Below are positions 25,966-34,907 of a stretch of 64,000 bases of DNA, one piece after another. The stretch comes from Oscillospiraceae bacterium (GTDB lineage Bacteria; Bacillota; Clostridia; Oscillospirales; Ruminococcaceae), in NCBI GenBank assembly GCA_030539275.1, contig JAUNSK010000006.1, positions 95,198 to 159,197 of the forward strand, in the 5' to 3' direction. The position numbers were made by a program, and so were the translations under genes. The notes below the pieces were generated by a model. The model worked only from the letters and a program-made list of their open reading frames with translations. It was not told where the DNA came from and made no database searches. Each line of letters begins with the position of its first letter. Position 1 is the stretch's first letter.

Positions 25966-27288
25966 ATGAAACAAACAGCTTTTCTAAAGGAATATATTAA
26001 ATATGTAAGTGTAAATGTTCTCGGAATGATAGGATTTTCCTGCTATGTCCTGGCAGATACATTTTTTGTTGCTCAGAAACTTGGTGCAAACGGTCTGGCG
26101 GCACTTAATTTCAGTATTTCAATATTCAGTATCCTTCAGGGATTAGGTCTTATGGTCGGAATAGGAGGAGGGACAAGATTTGCAATACTGCGGAGCTCCT
26201 CGTCTGAAACGAAACGAAACGCAGTTTTCTTTCAGTCGGTCCTTCTTGGATTGTTAATATCAGCTGTATTTATACTTATAGGTCAGTTCCTTACACGACC
26301 GATCGGCATGCTGCTTGGTGCAAGGAGTGATACACTTGAACTCACTGTAGTATATCTTCGCATAATGCTAAGCTTTGCTCCGAGTTTTGTGCTAAACAAC
26401 ATTCTTATGTCATTTGTACGCAATGACGCAAATCCCGGTCTTGCAATGACTGCAATGCTCATAAGCAGTTTCTCGAATATTTTACTTGACTATATCTTTA
26501 TCTATCCTCTGTCTATGGGGATATCGGGTGCGGCTGTAGCTACAGGTATCTCTCCTCTTATCAGCATGGGGATTCTTATGCTGCACTTTATTAAGAAGAA
26601 AAACTCATTTACCCTAAGTAAATCACAGGCTTCTCTGCGTATGCAGCTGGATATACTCAGACTCGGAGTATCTGCCTTTATAAGTGAACTGGCTTCAAGT
26701 ATTACTTTGATAACCTTTAACTATATTGTACTAAGACTGGCAGGCAACACCGGTGTTGCAGCATACGGAGTAATTGCAAATATTGCACTTGTGGCATCAG
26801 CCGTATTTACAGGTGCAGCACAGGGAATGCAGCCTCTGGCAAGCAGAAGCTTTGGAAGATCTGACAGCAGTTCACTTCGTAAAATCAGGCTGTACAGCAC
26901 TGTATTCTGTATTATTGCTGCAGCATTGATCTATACCGGCATATTTATGTTTACCCGGACAATTGTTCATGTATTTAACAGTGAATCAGATGCTTACCTC
27001 AAACAGATAGCCGAACCTGGTCTGAGAATATACTTTATCGGATATTTCTTTGCAGGACTGAATATAGTCGGTGCAGCATACCTGAGTGCTACGGAAAAAC
27101 CAGGCAATGCAGCAGTCATATCTCTGCTGCGAAGCAGTATCATATTAGTTCCCATGGTAATTCTTATGGGCAGCATACTCAGACTTAACGGTGTCTGGCT
27201 GTCTTTTGTTCTGACAGAATTCTTAGTCTGTATATTATGCGTATTCTTTATTATAAGATCATATAAAGCCAAAAGAAACGTATGCTGA
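25966..27288 (+). CDS. MATE-family multidrug/cation efflux transporter
   Basis: A 440-residue membrane protein with 12 predicted spans in two homologous halves, the usual MATE length and layout. It starts at ATG 25966 behind GGAGG. The first half has the typical opening around ADTFFVAQKLGANGLAALN and a Gly-rich span (GLGLMVGIGGG). The second half has GVAAYGVIANIALVASAVF and AAQGMQPLASRSFG, the conserved MATE pattern GxxxxxQPLxSxxxG. MATE proteins export cationic drugs or metabolites using a Na+ or H+ gradient. The substrate is unknown. A near-consensus promoter lies directly upstream and the gene appears monocistronic. Confidence 0.92.
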   Translation: MKQTAFLKEYIKYVSVNVLGMIGFSCYVLADTFFVAQKLGANGLAALNFSISIFSILQGLGLMVGIGGGTRFAILRSSSSETKRNAVFFQSVLLGLLISAVFILIGQFLTRPIGMLLGARSDTLELTVVYLRIMLSFAPSFVLNNILMSFVRNDANPGLAMTAMLISSFSNILLDYIFIYPLSMGISGAAVATGISPLISMGILMLHFIKKKNSFTLSKSQASLRMQLDILRLGVSAFISELASSITLITFNYIVLRLAGNTGVAAYGVIANIALVASAVFTGAAQGMQPLASRSFGRSDSSSLRKIRLYSTVFCIIAAALIYTGIFMFTRTIVHVFNSESDAYLKQIAEPGLRIYFIGYFFAGLNIVGAAYLSATEKPGNAAVISLLRSSIILVPMVILMGSILRLNGVWLSFVLTEFLVCILCVFFIIRSYKAKRNVC

Positions 27289-27337
27289 TGTGATACCACC
27301 TATATACAAATATCAACAATTCCATTTTTGTTCTTTA

Positions 27338-27366
27338 TTGACTTTTCCTGAGTGATATGTTATCAT
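27338..27366 (+). promoter_or_regulatory. Promoter of the Hpt-domain gene
   Basis: TTGACT (27338-27343), a 17-bp spacer and TATCAT (27361-27366), 90 bp before the start codon. Confidence 0.5.
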
Positions 27367-27455
27367 TATATTAAATTACATTATATTATTATTTTTTTAC
27401 ATAATATATCATATTCAAACTAGTTACTATAATATTTGTGATAAAGGGTGGTTAT

Positions 27456-27800
27456 ATGAACAAAAAACTTATTAATCTGAAAAATGCCGGATGTGCGATC
27501 GATTCTGCGCTTGACAGAACGCTAAATGACGACGAATTTCTGCTGACATGCATTAATCAGGCGCTCGTTGACAACAATTTCAATGATCTGGGGGATGCAT
27601 TGAAAAAGGAAGACTTTAAAGCAGCATTTGAATACTCGCATACTCTGAAGGGGATACTTGCTAACGTTGGTCTTACTCCGCTGTACGATATTATTGTCCA
27701 GATCGTCGAACCGCTGAGAAAAAACAACACTGCGAACCTGACAGTCAAATATAATGCTCTGATAGTTGAGAAGCAAAAGCTTTCGCTTCTTACAAAATAA
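27456..27800 (+). CDS. Stand-alone Hpt (histidine phosphotransfer) domain protein
   Basis: A 114-residue protein starting at ATG 27456, with AAGGGTGG just upstream (an in-frame GTG at 27438 would overlap that site). It is entirely helical and carries the Hpt motif YSHTLKGILANVGLTPLYD, with the phosphorylatable His62 followed by T-L-K-G. A second helix (VEPLRK) completes the four-helix bundle. Hpt proteins pass phosphate between receiver domains in multistep phosphorelays. No hybrid kinase or receiver lies next to it, so its partners are elsewhere in the genome. Orphan Hpt proteins of this size are common in Ruminococcaceae and Lachnospiraceae. Confidence 0.8.
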   Translation: MNKKLINLKNAGCAIDSALDRTLNDDEFLLTCINQALVDNNFNDLGDALKKEDFKAAFEYSHTLKGILANVGLTPLYDIIVQIVEPLRKNNTANLTVKYNALIVEKQKLSLLTK

Positions 27801-27828
27801 GATCATTATTCATTCGTTAATATTAAAA

Positions 27829-27878
27829 ATAAGTGTTCTCCGTATCAGGAAGAACACTTATTTTCGAGCTTTTTTTCT
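27829..27878 (+). terminator. Terminator after the Hpt gene
   Basis: ATAAGTGTTCT pairs with AGAACACTTAT around a ten-base loop and is followed by TTTCGAGCTTTTTTTC. Confidence 0.7.
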
Positions 27879-28021
27879 TTGATTCATTATCTGATATTAC
27901 TTAGCATATGTTGTTTTTGCTCATGTTGCTTTAATTTGCTGATTATGGTATAATAAATTATTACTTGTCTTTTATTTTACTCTGATACAAAAAACCTGCA
28001 GGTTATAAATATTTTATTTAT

Positions 28022-28309
28022 TCAGACAGTCGGGAGACTGCTCAGATTATTATTTTCAATACCATCAGGAATTGATTTAAGATATTCGGTGTCACCGCGG
28101 TGAGATATTCCTACACCTTCAATGCCGCCCTGTCTTGCAAGTTCAATTGCCTGGGATTTGTCAAGAATCGTATCATCTGAAAGACGATAACCGCAAACCT
28201 TGCCGCCTTCTTTAACAAGGCCCGTAATACTTCTTGCTCCGGGTTGCGGTGTTGGTATTGAATCAAGAGTATTTTTTGCAAGCATTGCTGTATAATCGTT
28301 TTGGTTCAT
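28022..28309 (-). CDS. DUF3892-domain protein
   Basis: A 95-residue protein whose start I place at ATG 28309, seven bases after GGAGG. The C-terminal two thirds match DUF3892. The sequence ITGLVKEGGKVCGYRLSDDT is followed by an Ala/Ile-rich helix (SQAIELARQGGIEGVGI), then YLKSIPDG and a terminal NNLSSLP. The domain is common in Bacillota and has no established function. The N-terminal 25 residues are unstructured and Asn/Thr/Pro-rich. No signal peptide. The gene stands alone on the minus strand. Confidence 0.75.
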   Translation of the reverse strand: MNQNDYTAMLAKNTLDSIPTPQPGARSITGLVKEGGKVCGYRLSDDTILDKSQAIELARQGGIEGVGISHRGDTEYLKSIPDGIENNNLSSLPTV

Positions 28310-28410
28310 CAAGATCCCTCCTTTATTATTTATATCTTGCTCATATGATTTTTATTTATACACCTGCTATCTTTATACTATCTGTTCTAAAATTGTAAAA
28401 GGTGATTGCT

Positions 28411-28872
28411 ATGTTTCTCAGATATATAAGAGCTACAAAATTTGATGCTCAGCTTCTAATTGAACTCAATAATAAGGCTTATCATTCGGATTTCATAAAA
28501 TTTAAAAAATGTCCGGGTTATGGAATGTGCAAAGAAAATATGGAGATATCATTAAACAGACCGGACGTAGAAAAGTATATAATTTTTGATTATAATATTC
28601 CTGTCGGAAGCTTCAGTATTCAGAGACTCGGCAAAGGGAGGTATTATATAGGAAATCTTGTAGTCATTCCTGAAAATCAGAACTGCGGAATAGGTTCACA
28701 AACTATAGATTTTATTCTTGATTACTACAGTGACTGGAAAAATATTTCTCTTATAACTCCGGCTCAGAAAAAAGAAAATATTTATTTTTATGTACAGAAA
28801 TGTGGTTTCAGGATCAGGAAGATCACAAAAGACAGCGGTATCGACGTTGTCGTTCTTGTAAAAACAAGATAA
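28411..28872 (+). CDS. GNAT-family acetyltransferase
   Basis: A 153-residue protein starting at ATG 28411 with AAAGGTG upstream. The core GNAT strand and acetyl-CoA loop are YYIGNLVVIPENQNCGIGSQ, where N-x-x-x-G-I-G replaces the more usual R-G-x-G. The last strand-helix NIYFYVQKCGFRIRK is motif B. The loop variation is within the family's range. Substrate unknown. It lies 27 bp before a GT-C-like membrane protein gene on the same strand, so the two are probably cotranscribed. Confidence 0.8.
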   Translation: MFLRYIRATKFDAQLLIELNNKAYHSDFIKFKKCPGYGMCKENMEISLNRPDVEKYIIFDYNIPVGSFSIQRLGKGRYYIGNLVVIPENQNCGIGSQTIDFILDYYSDWKNISLITPAQKKENIYFYVQKCGFRIRKITKDSGIDVVVLVKTR

Positions 28873-28899
28873 TACAAACATCAGATTGGAGACAACAAA

Positions 28900-30669
28900 A
28901 TGTCTGTAAAACAAACAGATCAGTCAGGTAAAATTATTTCTTCGGAATATGCCGGATGTATATTAGATGCTCTTGGTAAGCATCCGTATATCTTCATTTT
29001 TCTGATATGCATTATTCTTAATCCGTTTTATTTAGGACAGATAACAAACGCACCTCAGAATTCGCTTATATTCTCAGTTTTTTTATTATCTGCACTGATT
29101 GTATCTCTTATCGTCCGTGCAGGAGTCTGCGGAATATTTGATAAGAAAGAATCTGCTGTACTCTCAGCGGTATCAGTTATTATCATTTTCCTCCTTAGCG
29201 CATTGTATACAAAATCACAATACAAGGGGCTATGGATAATAGCTTCCGGAAGTTTCTTTTTGTGTGTTTTCTGCTGGCTTCTTAAAAATAAAATCAATAA
29301 GCAGAAGGTTTATTCACTGATGATTATCGGTCTGAGTTTTATTCAGAAGTTTCATTATGTCCTGTACACAACTATTTATGAAAGACAGCATGATGCAGGC
29401 AGTTTTGACGGAGGAAGCGGACACGCAGGTTATATAGGATATCTTCTTTCAAACCACATGCTTCCGGATTTTGATGTAAGAGATGTATGGCAGTTTTCTC
29501 ACCCTCCGCTTCATCATACAATATCTGCTCTCTGGATCGGACTGAGTGAAAAGATCTTCGGCATTTCACCTGAAGCTGCTCAGGAATCGATACAGACACT
29601 TACACTTTTTTATGCTATGGCAATAATAATAACATCATACAGGATTCTCAGATACTTCAGGGTCAACGGTGCAGCACTTTATATCCCGCTTGCTGTAATA
29701 GCTTTTCACCCTTCATTTACAATGTTTTCAGGAAGCATCAACAATGATGTTCTTTCTGTAGCTTTTATGACAGGTGCTGTTTACTGTACGCTCAGATGGT
29801 ACGATGATCAGTCTATGAAAAATATAATTAAAATTGCCATATGCACTGGACTCGGAATGATGACAAAGCTTTCAGCTGCTCTTTGCGCTCCTCCGATAGC
29901 TATAGTTTTCCTGGTGATTTTTATAAAGAAATTCAGAACAGATGCAAAGAAATTAACAGGTCAGTTTATTTCTTTTGCAGCGGTTTGCGTTCCGCTTGGA
30001 TTATGGTTTGAAATTAAAAACTATATTGCATACGGGATTCCGATAACATATGTCAATAAACTTGACAAAAACATAATGCAGTATATCGGTGATCAAAGCT
30101 ATATATCAAGGATAACAGATTTCTCAGCAGCTTCGTTCAACAGTGTTTTTGAACAGTGGCTTAGTGCCGATGAAAACGGTATACAGTATGGCTATAATGA
30201 GCACAACCCACTGATTGCGCTCCTGAAGAATTCCATATTCGGTGAATACATCAATGAAAATGCGCTGTGTAATAATGTATTAATTATTTATGTCTGCCGG
30301 ATACTTTTCTGGACAGCAGTAATTTTAGCAGCGTTCGCTCTTATATCAATGATAATTATGTGCTTTCGTAAATGCCGGATGAAGTCTCTGCTCAAAGTAT
30401 TTTTTATTTCATTCTATACTATAATGATTGCGAACTTTTACAAAATGGCAGCAGATTATCCGTTTACCTGCACACTCAATTTCAGATATATTACACCAAC
30501 AGTAATTACCGGTGCTCTGTTTACAGGCTTGCTTATCCAGACACTTACAGATACAAAAGCCCGGTCATTAAAAGCTGTCGTGATCTCATTGTCAGTTCTG
30601 ACAGTATTGTTTGCAGCAGCATCTGTTCTTGTATTTACAGTTGTTGTTTACCCGGAACCTGATCATTAA
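28900..30669 (+). CDS. GT-C-fold (PMT/ArnT-like) membrane glycosyltransferase
   Basis: A 589-residue protein with about 11-12 predicted membrane spans. After span 4 there is a long luminal loop with acidic residues and the pattern GSFDGGSGHAGYIGY, DVRDVWQFSHPPLHH. This is the position of the catalytic Asp and the conserved Pro-Pro in PMT_2/ArnT enzymes. GT-C enzymes use polyprenyl-phosphate sugars to glycosylate lipids or proteins outside the membrane. The start is ATG 28900 with GGAG upstream. It follows the GNAT gene and ends at a 16-bp-stem terminator. Donor and acceptor are unknown, and catalytic assignment is inferred from layout. Confidence 0.65.
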   Translation: MSVKQTDQSGKIISSEYAGCILDALGKHPYIFIFLICIILNPFYLGQITNAPQNSLIFSVFLLSALIVSLIVRAGVCGIFDKKESAVLSAVSVIIIFLLSALYTKSQYKGLWIIASGSFFLCVFCWLLKNKINKQKVYSLMIIGLSFIQKFHYVLYTTIYERQHDAGSFDGGSGHAGYIGYLLSNHMLPDFDVRDVWQFSHPPLHHTISALWIGLSEKIFGISPEAAQESIQTLTLFYAMAIIITSYRILRYFRVNGAALYIPLAVIAFHPSFTMFSGSINNDVLSVAFMTGAVYCTLRWYDDQSMKNIIKIAICTGLGMMTKLSAALCAPPIAIVFLVIFIKKFRTDAKKLTGQFISFAAVCVPLGLWFEIKNYIAYGIPITYVNKLDKNIMQYIGDQSYISRITDFSAASFNSVFEQWLSADENGIQYGYNEHNPLIALLKNSIFGEYINENALCNNVLIIYVCRILFWTAVILAAFALISMIIMCFRKCRMKSLLKVFFISFYTIMIANFYKMAADYPFTCTLNFRYITPTVITGALFTGLLIQTLTDTKARSLKAVVISLSVLTVLFAAASVLVFTVVVYPEPDH

Positions 30670-30671
30670 AG

Positions 30672-30716
30672 AATACAGTCCTCAGAACCTGATATAATTC
30701 TGAGGACTGTATTTTC
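30672..30716 (+). terminator. Strong terminator, 16-bp stem
   Basis: AATACAGTCCTCAGAA pairs perfectly with TTCTGAGGACTGTATT around cctgatataa, followed by TTC. Confidence 0.75.
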
Positions 30717-30772
30717 TGTATGACATTCAGGTATTAACAATATTTTTAACTTCTCATAATGATTCTCTTCAT

Positions 30773-30801
30773 TGGACAAATTCCTTCGCTTATGTTATAC
30801 T
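30773..30801 (+). promoter_or_regulatory. Promoter of topB
   Basis: TGGACA (30773-30778), a 17-bp spacer and TATACT (30796-30801), 60 bp before the start. Confidence 0.55.
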
Positions 30802-30860
30802 AGAACTGATATGTTTAAAAAAAGGTATTACATTTTCGGACAAAAGGAGTCTTAAACAAA

Positions 30861-32987
30861 TTGAGCCTTACAGTAATAATTGCAGAGAAACCAAGTCTGG
30901 CAAGAAATATAGCAGACGCAATAGGAAATTACAAGAGACGTGACGGATATCTTCAAGCAGGCGAATATATAGTTACATGGGCATTTGGTCACCTGTTTTC
31001 CCTTGCAGATATTGAAACATATAATCCTAAGGTGAGTGAATCAAAGTACTGGACCATGGAAAATATCCCTTGTTTTCCTGATAAGTTTATATTTGAACTG
31101 AAGAAAGATAAAAACAGGAACACTGATCAGGGTGTTGTAAAACAGTTTGAAACAATAAAATCTCTCTGTATGCGTGAAGAAGTCAGTACAATAGTAAATG
31201 CAGGAGACTCGGACAGGGAAGGCGAGATAATTATCCGTATATGCCTTAACCATATTTTCAATAACGGAGCATCAAAGCAGATCAAACGTCTATGGCTTCC
31301 TGACCAGACACCTCAGACAATCAGACAGGAGCTGGCACAGCTAAGAGACGATGCCCAGTATGACTGTCTTGCAAACGAAGGATATGCCCGTACTTATATA
31401 GACTGGCTGTACGGAGTAAATCTTACAAGGTATGCCACTCTTAAAACAGGTACACTTATTCGTGTAGGAAGAGTAATAGTTCCGATAGTCAAGGCTATAT
31501 ACGACAGGGACATGGCAATTAAAAACTTTATTCCTGATATTTATTATGCTGTTGTAAGCAAAACAGAAGTTGATTCTCAGGAAATTATTCTTACAAGCAA
31601 ACAAAAATTTGATAAGAACAAACTTAATGAGGCACAGAAACTCTGTGATCAGTTTAACAGCTTTGAAGCAGTTGTAATGAATGTTAAAAAGAGAAAAAGT
31701 ACCGTATCACCAGGAAAACTGTACTCTCTGACAAAGCTTCAGAATGCACTGGGAAAAAGATTCAAAATGCCTATGGATGAAAGTCTTGCAATTGTCCAGA
31801 AGCTGTATGAAGCAGGTTATGTTACGTATCCGCGTACAAACTCCGAATACCTTGCCAGTGCAGAAAAAGACAAGGTTAAAAGTATAATAGATGTTTTTTC
31901 TAAGCTTGGATACAATCTTGCTATGAAAGAGGATAAAACTATTTTTGATGACAGCAAGATCGAATCTCACTCGGCTCTGACTCCGACATATAAAGTACCT
32001 GACAAAAACCATATGACAGACAATGAATATAAGGTCTACTCCACAATAGTCAAAAGGTTTGCAGCCGTATTCTGTGCCCAGCCGTGCCTTGCTGATAAAA
32101 CAGAAATTACTGTTGATGTAGGCGGTCTTGAACAGTTTGTTCTTAAGGGAATGGTCATTACACAGGAGGGCTGGACAAAGTACGACATTTACACTTCAAA
32201 GGACAGGATACTTCCTGCACTCAAAAAAGGGGATACATTCAGTGTAGATTTCAAGCCTCAGCAGAAAGAAACTTCTCCTCCCAGGCACTATACGATAGAA
32301 ACACTAAACAACTATCTGAAAAATCCTTTTAAAGATGAAAAAGCTGCTGCTGCAGACCAGGAGAATAAAGAAAATGAGGATGATACTGAAGAATACCGTG
32401 CTGTGTTTGAAGGACTTGAACTTGGAACAGAAGCGACAAGAACCGGCATTATTGAAAACGCAATAAAGAGTAAATATATTCTTCTGAAAAAAGATGTATA
32501 TTATATTCTGCCGGACGGCATATACCTGGTTGAAGCTTTGTCAAGAATGAAAATCGGAATGGACAAATATAAAACATCAGAAATGGGCAGAGCACTCAAG
32601 AAAGTTTATCGTAATGAGATAGCTGTCAGTGACAGCATAAGTATTGTCAGAAATGAAATTGAGGCAGTATTTAACAAAGCAAAAGAACAGTCTCCCCAAA
32701 TGGACACTGATGACGGGTTTGCAGGAGATGAAGCAGGAAAATGTCCTCTTTGCGGCGGAGAAGTTGTCCGGACGAGATTCGGATACGGCTGCAGAAATTA
32801 TAAAGAAGGCTGCAGGTTTTCTATCAGCGGGGTGATCTGCAGCAGAATAATTCCAATCGCTCAGGTCAGAAAACTTCTTGATACAGGGAAGACTGATAAA
32901 TTATCAGGATTCATTTCTAAAAAAGGAAAACCGTTTGACGGAGCGCTGAAACTTGAAAACGGAAAAGCAGTTTTTGACTTCAGCTGA
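30861..32987 (+). CDS. topB: Type IA DNA topoisomerase (topoisomerase III)
   Basis: A 708-residue protein. The start appears to be the TTG at 30861, ten bases after GGAG, because SLTVIIAEKPSLARNIADAI is the canonical Toprim start. Toprim acidic residues appear in NAGDSDREGEIIIR. The active-site tyrosine is in YVTYPRTNSEYL (about residue 324). An Arg/Gly-rich gate region (RVGRVIVPIVKAIYDRD) precedes it. The C-terminus has a zinc-finger-like Cys cluster, CPLCGGEVV...GYGCRNYKEGC, followed by a short TOPRIM-C-like tail. The enzyme relaxes or decatenates DNA by single-strand passage. TopB copies often travel on plasmids or ICEs, but no transfer genes are near and this one has its own promoter. Confidence 0.92.
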   Translation: MSLTVIIAEKPSLARNIADAIGNYKRRDGYLQAGEYIVTWAFGHLFSLADIETYNPKVSESKYWTMENIPCFPDKFIFELKKDKNRNTDQGVVKQFETIKSLCMREEVSTIVNAGDSDREGEIIIRICLNHIFNNGASKQIKRLWLPDQTPQTIRQELAQLRDDAQYDCLANEGYARTYIDWLYGVNLTRYATLKTGTLIRVGRVIVPIVKAIYDRDMAIKNFIPDIYYAVVSKTEVDSQEIILTSKQKFDKNKLNEAQKLCDQFNSFEAVVMNVKKRKSTVSPGKLYSLTKLQNALGKRFKMPMDESLAIVQKLYEAGYVTYPRTNSEYLASAEKDKVKSIIDVFSKLGYNLAMKEDKTIFDDSKIESHSALTPTYKVPDKNHMTDNEYKVYSTIVKRFAAVFCAQPCLADKTEITVDVGGLEQFVLKGMVITQEGWTKYDIYTSKDRILPALKKGDTFSVDFKPQQKETSPPRHYTIETLNNYLKNPFKDEKAAAADQENKENEDDTEEYRAVFEGLELGTEATRTGIIENAIKSKYILLKKDVYYILPDGIYLVEALSRMKIGMDKYKTSEMGRALKKVYRNEIAVSDSISIVRNEIEAVFNKAKEQSPQMDTDDGFAGDEAGKCPLCGGEVVRTRFGYGCRNYKEGCRFSISGVICSRIIPIAQVRKLLDTGKTDKLSGFISKKGKPFDGALKLENGKAVFDFS

Positions 32988-33014
32988 ATACCGGGACATT
33001 ATCATGCTTTTAAT

Positions 33015-33043
33015 TTGACAAAAGCTGCATAAGATATTATAAT
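33015..33043 (+). promoter_or_regulatory. Consensus promoter of rex
   Basis: TTGACA (33015-33020), exactly 17 bp, TATAAT (33038-33043). The -10 lies within the perfect palindrome GATATTATAATATC (33033-33046), which lacks the TTG...CAA ends of a Rex site. Confidence 0.8.
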
Positions 33044-33082
33044 ATCGATATGATAAATACATAATCTGGACGGAGGAGAATA

Positions 33083-33772
33083 ATGAGTAACAGAGAAGAA
33101 GCACCGGTCACAATATCTGTACAGGCTCTGCAACGCATGCCGTATTATCTTCATTGTTTGAGGGAACTTGACAGCGAAGGGCTAAATGTTGTTTCATCGC
33201 CTATAGTAGCTTCCAGACTTGGTCTGAAGGAGATACAGGTAAGAAAGGATTTTGCTGCAATAAGTACAAAAGGCGGCAAACCTAAATCAGGTTTCGTAAT
33301 TCATGATCTTATTTACAGTATGGAAAAATTTCTGGGTTATCATAATGTCAAAGATGCTGTACTGGTCGGCACCGGATTTCTGGGCAAAGCACTTTTATCC
33401 TTTAAAGGATTTGTAAACTATGGTCTTAAGATCGTAGCTGCATTTGACACCGATCCAGATGTTATAGGAACTATGACAGCTGACAAAAAGATATTTTCAG
33501 CAGATAAAATAAGTGATTTCTGCCGCAGGCTCAACATACACATCGGAATAATTACAGTTCCTGATGAATCAGCTCAGATCGTCTGCGATCAGCTCGTAGC
33601 CGGCGGAGTCAGTGCCGTATGGAATTTTTCTCAGGTTCATTTATCAGTCCCTGACTGCATTCTGGTGCAGAATGAAAATATGGCTGCTTCACTTGCAATG
33701 CTTTCAAAGCATCTTGAGGAAAGAGAACATGGTATTCAAAATGAAAATAAATTCGGAGATATGTATATATGA
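33083..33772 (+). CDS. rex: Redox-sensing transcriptional repressor Rex
   Basis: A 229-residue protein starting at ATG 33083 behind GGAGGAG. Residues 8-85 are the winged helix (VSSPIVASRLGLKEIQVRKD, followed by G-K/R-P-K-S-G). Residues 90-205 are the Rossmann domain, with DAVLVGTGFLGKAL as the dinucleotide loop and AAFDTDPDVIG after the second strand. The C-terminal domain-swapping helix reads NENMAASLAMLSKHL. Rex binds DNA when NAD+ is abundant and is released by NADH, so it controls fermentation genes. Candidate Rex boxes overlap the promoters of adhE and the hydrogenase gene downstream. The stop overlaps the next start (ATGA). Confidence 0.95.
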   Translation: MSNREEAPVTISVQALQRMPYYLHCLRELDSEGLNVVSSPIVASRLGLKEIQVRKDFAAISTKGGKPKSGFVIHDLIYSMEKFLGYHNVKDAVLVGTGFLGKALLSFKGFVNYGLKIVAAFDTDPDVIGTMTADKKIFSADKISDFCRRLNIHIGIITVPDESAQIVCDQLVAGGVSAVWNFSQVHLSVPDCILVQNENMAASLAMLSKHLEEREHGIQNENKFGDMYI

Positions 33773-34692
33773 ATACACTGCATTTAAAATACGCTGTAGA
33801 AGTCGAAAAAACAAATTCAATTACTCAGGCTGCTGACAATCTGTTTATGGCCCAGCCTAATCTGAGCAAAGCAATAAAGGAACTTGAGGATAATCTGGGT
33901 TTCTGTATTTTTGAAAGAACATCCAAGGGCGTTATTCCTACACAGAAGGGTGCACGGTTTCTTGTGTATGCAAAAAACATTCTTGACATTATAGATAAAA
34001 TGAGCACGTTGTCTGACCCTGATATTACAGATTCTCAGAACTTCAGTATATCACTGCCCAGAAGCAGCTATATCTGGGACTGTATCAACAGCTTTGCAGA
34101 CAGTTTTGATTATGACAAATCAATAAACATGAATATCAAGGAAGCAAATGCTCTTGAGACTATTGACGACGTAACTAACGGCAAGTTTGATCTGGGTATT
34201 ATCAGATTCAGATGTGAATACAGAAAGTATTTTGAGGACTATCTCGATAATAAAAACATTTCATATGACATGCTGATAAAATCTCCTTACTATATCATAA
34301 CCTCATCAAGCAGTGATTTCGCTGACAATAAAAGCATGACACTCCGTGAGCTTCGCGATTTCACACGCATTACCTACGGTGACAACTCTATACCGTATAT
34401 TCCGTCAGCTGAACAGATCAAGCTTGACAGCAGTATATCCGGCAGCAAGTCAGTCTTTGTATATGACAGGGCAAGTCAGACGGAAATGCTTGAGATAATA
34501 AAAAATTCGTATGTTATTTCAGGCCTGATGTCAGATGAAATACTCAGACGTCATTCATTATGCAGTGTACTGCTCAGTGAATCAGATGTCAATTACTATG
34601 ATCTTTTCATATACAGGAAAAAATATCAGTTTTCTGATGTTGATACAGAATTTAAAAAAGAGCTTGATTCCTTTATCCGCGAGCTTTTATAA
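33769..34692 (+). CDS. LysR-family transcriptional regulator
   Basis: A 307-residue protein coupled to rex by an ATGA overlap. Residues 1-62 are the LysR helix-turn-helix (SITQAADNLFMAQPNLSKAI, then LGFCIFERTSKGVIPTQKG). Residues 90-300 form the periplasmic-binding-like effector domain. The operon with rex, and adhE 215 bp downstream, suggests control of fermentation or redox genes, but no effector can be named. LysR proteins usually activate a divergent gene; here there is none, which is slightly atypical. Confidence 0.9.
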   Translation: MNTLHLKYAVEVEKTNSITQAADNLFMAQPNLSKAIKELEDNLGFCIFERTSKGVIPTQKGARFLVYAKNILDIIDKMSTLSDPDITDSQNFSISLPRSSYIWDCINSFADSFDYDKSINMNIKEANALETIDDVTNGKFDLGIIRFRCEYRKYFEDYLDNKNISYDMLIKSPYYIITSSSSDFADNKSMTLRELRDFTRITYGDNSIPYIPSAEQIKLDSSISGSKSVFVYDRASQTEMLEIIKNSYVISGLMSDEILRRHSLCSVLLSESDVNYYDLFIYRKKYQFSDVDTEFKKELDSFIRELL

Positions 34693-34755
34693 TGTATATA
34701 TATTATCCGATGACTCATATATAGATATTTGTATATCGATATGCAATATTTATAT

Positions 34756-34784
34756 TTGCAAGTCATCGAAAAATTTGATATTAT
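34756..34784 (+). promoter_or_regulatory. Promoter of adhE
   Basis: TTGCAA (34756-34761), a 17-bp spacer and TATTAT (34779-34784), about 120 bp before the adhE start. The -10 is covered by the Rex-like palindrome. Confidence 0.6.
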
Positions 34785-34792
34785 ATTATCAA
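34775..34792 (+). promoter_or_regulatory. Candidate Rex operator over the adhE -10 element
   Basis: TTGATATTATATTATCAA, 18 bp, with the TTG...CAA ends and inverted-repeat arms of Rex boxes. It agrees with the common clostridial form TTGTTAAnnnnTTAACAA at 11 of 14 defined positions. The outer arms extend to TTTGATA/TATCAAA. Its place over the -10 would block polymerase when Rex is bound. Confidence 0.6.
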
Positions 34793-34907
34793 AGAAAGAT
34801 AAATATATAACATACTTAAGCAATGCGAAATTAATATATGATGTATTTCCGGGAAAAATACAACGGATGACATCATACATTGAAAACGATAATGGAGGAA
34901 AGTATCT

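Noticed and set aside
30861-32987. topB as evidence of an integrated plasmid or ICE
   Set aside because: No relaxase, integrase, type IV secretion or attachment repeat is seen nearby and the gene has its own promoter.
33033-33046. GATATTATAATATC at the rex promoter as a Rex autoregulatory site
   Set aside because: It is a perfect palindrome but lacks the TTG...CAA ends and is explained largely by the -10 TATAAT sequence.
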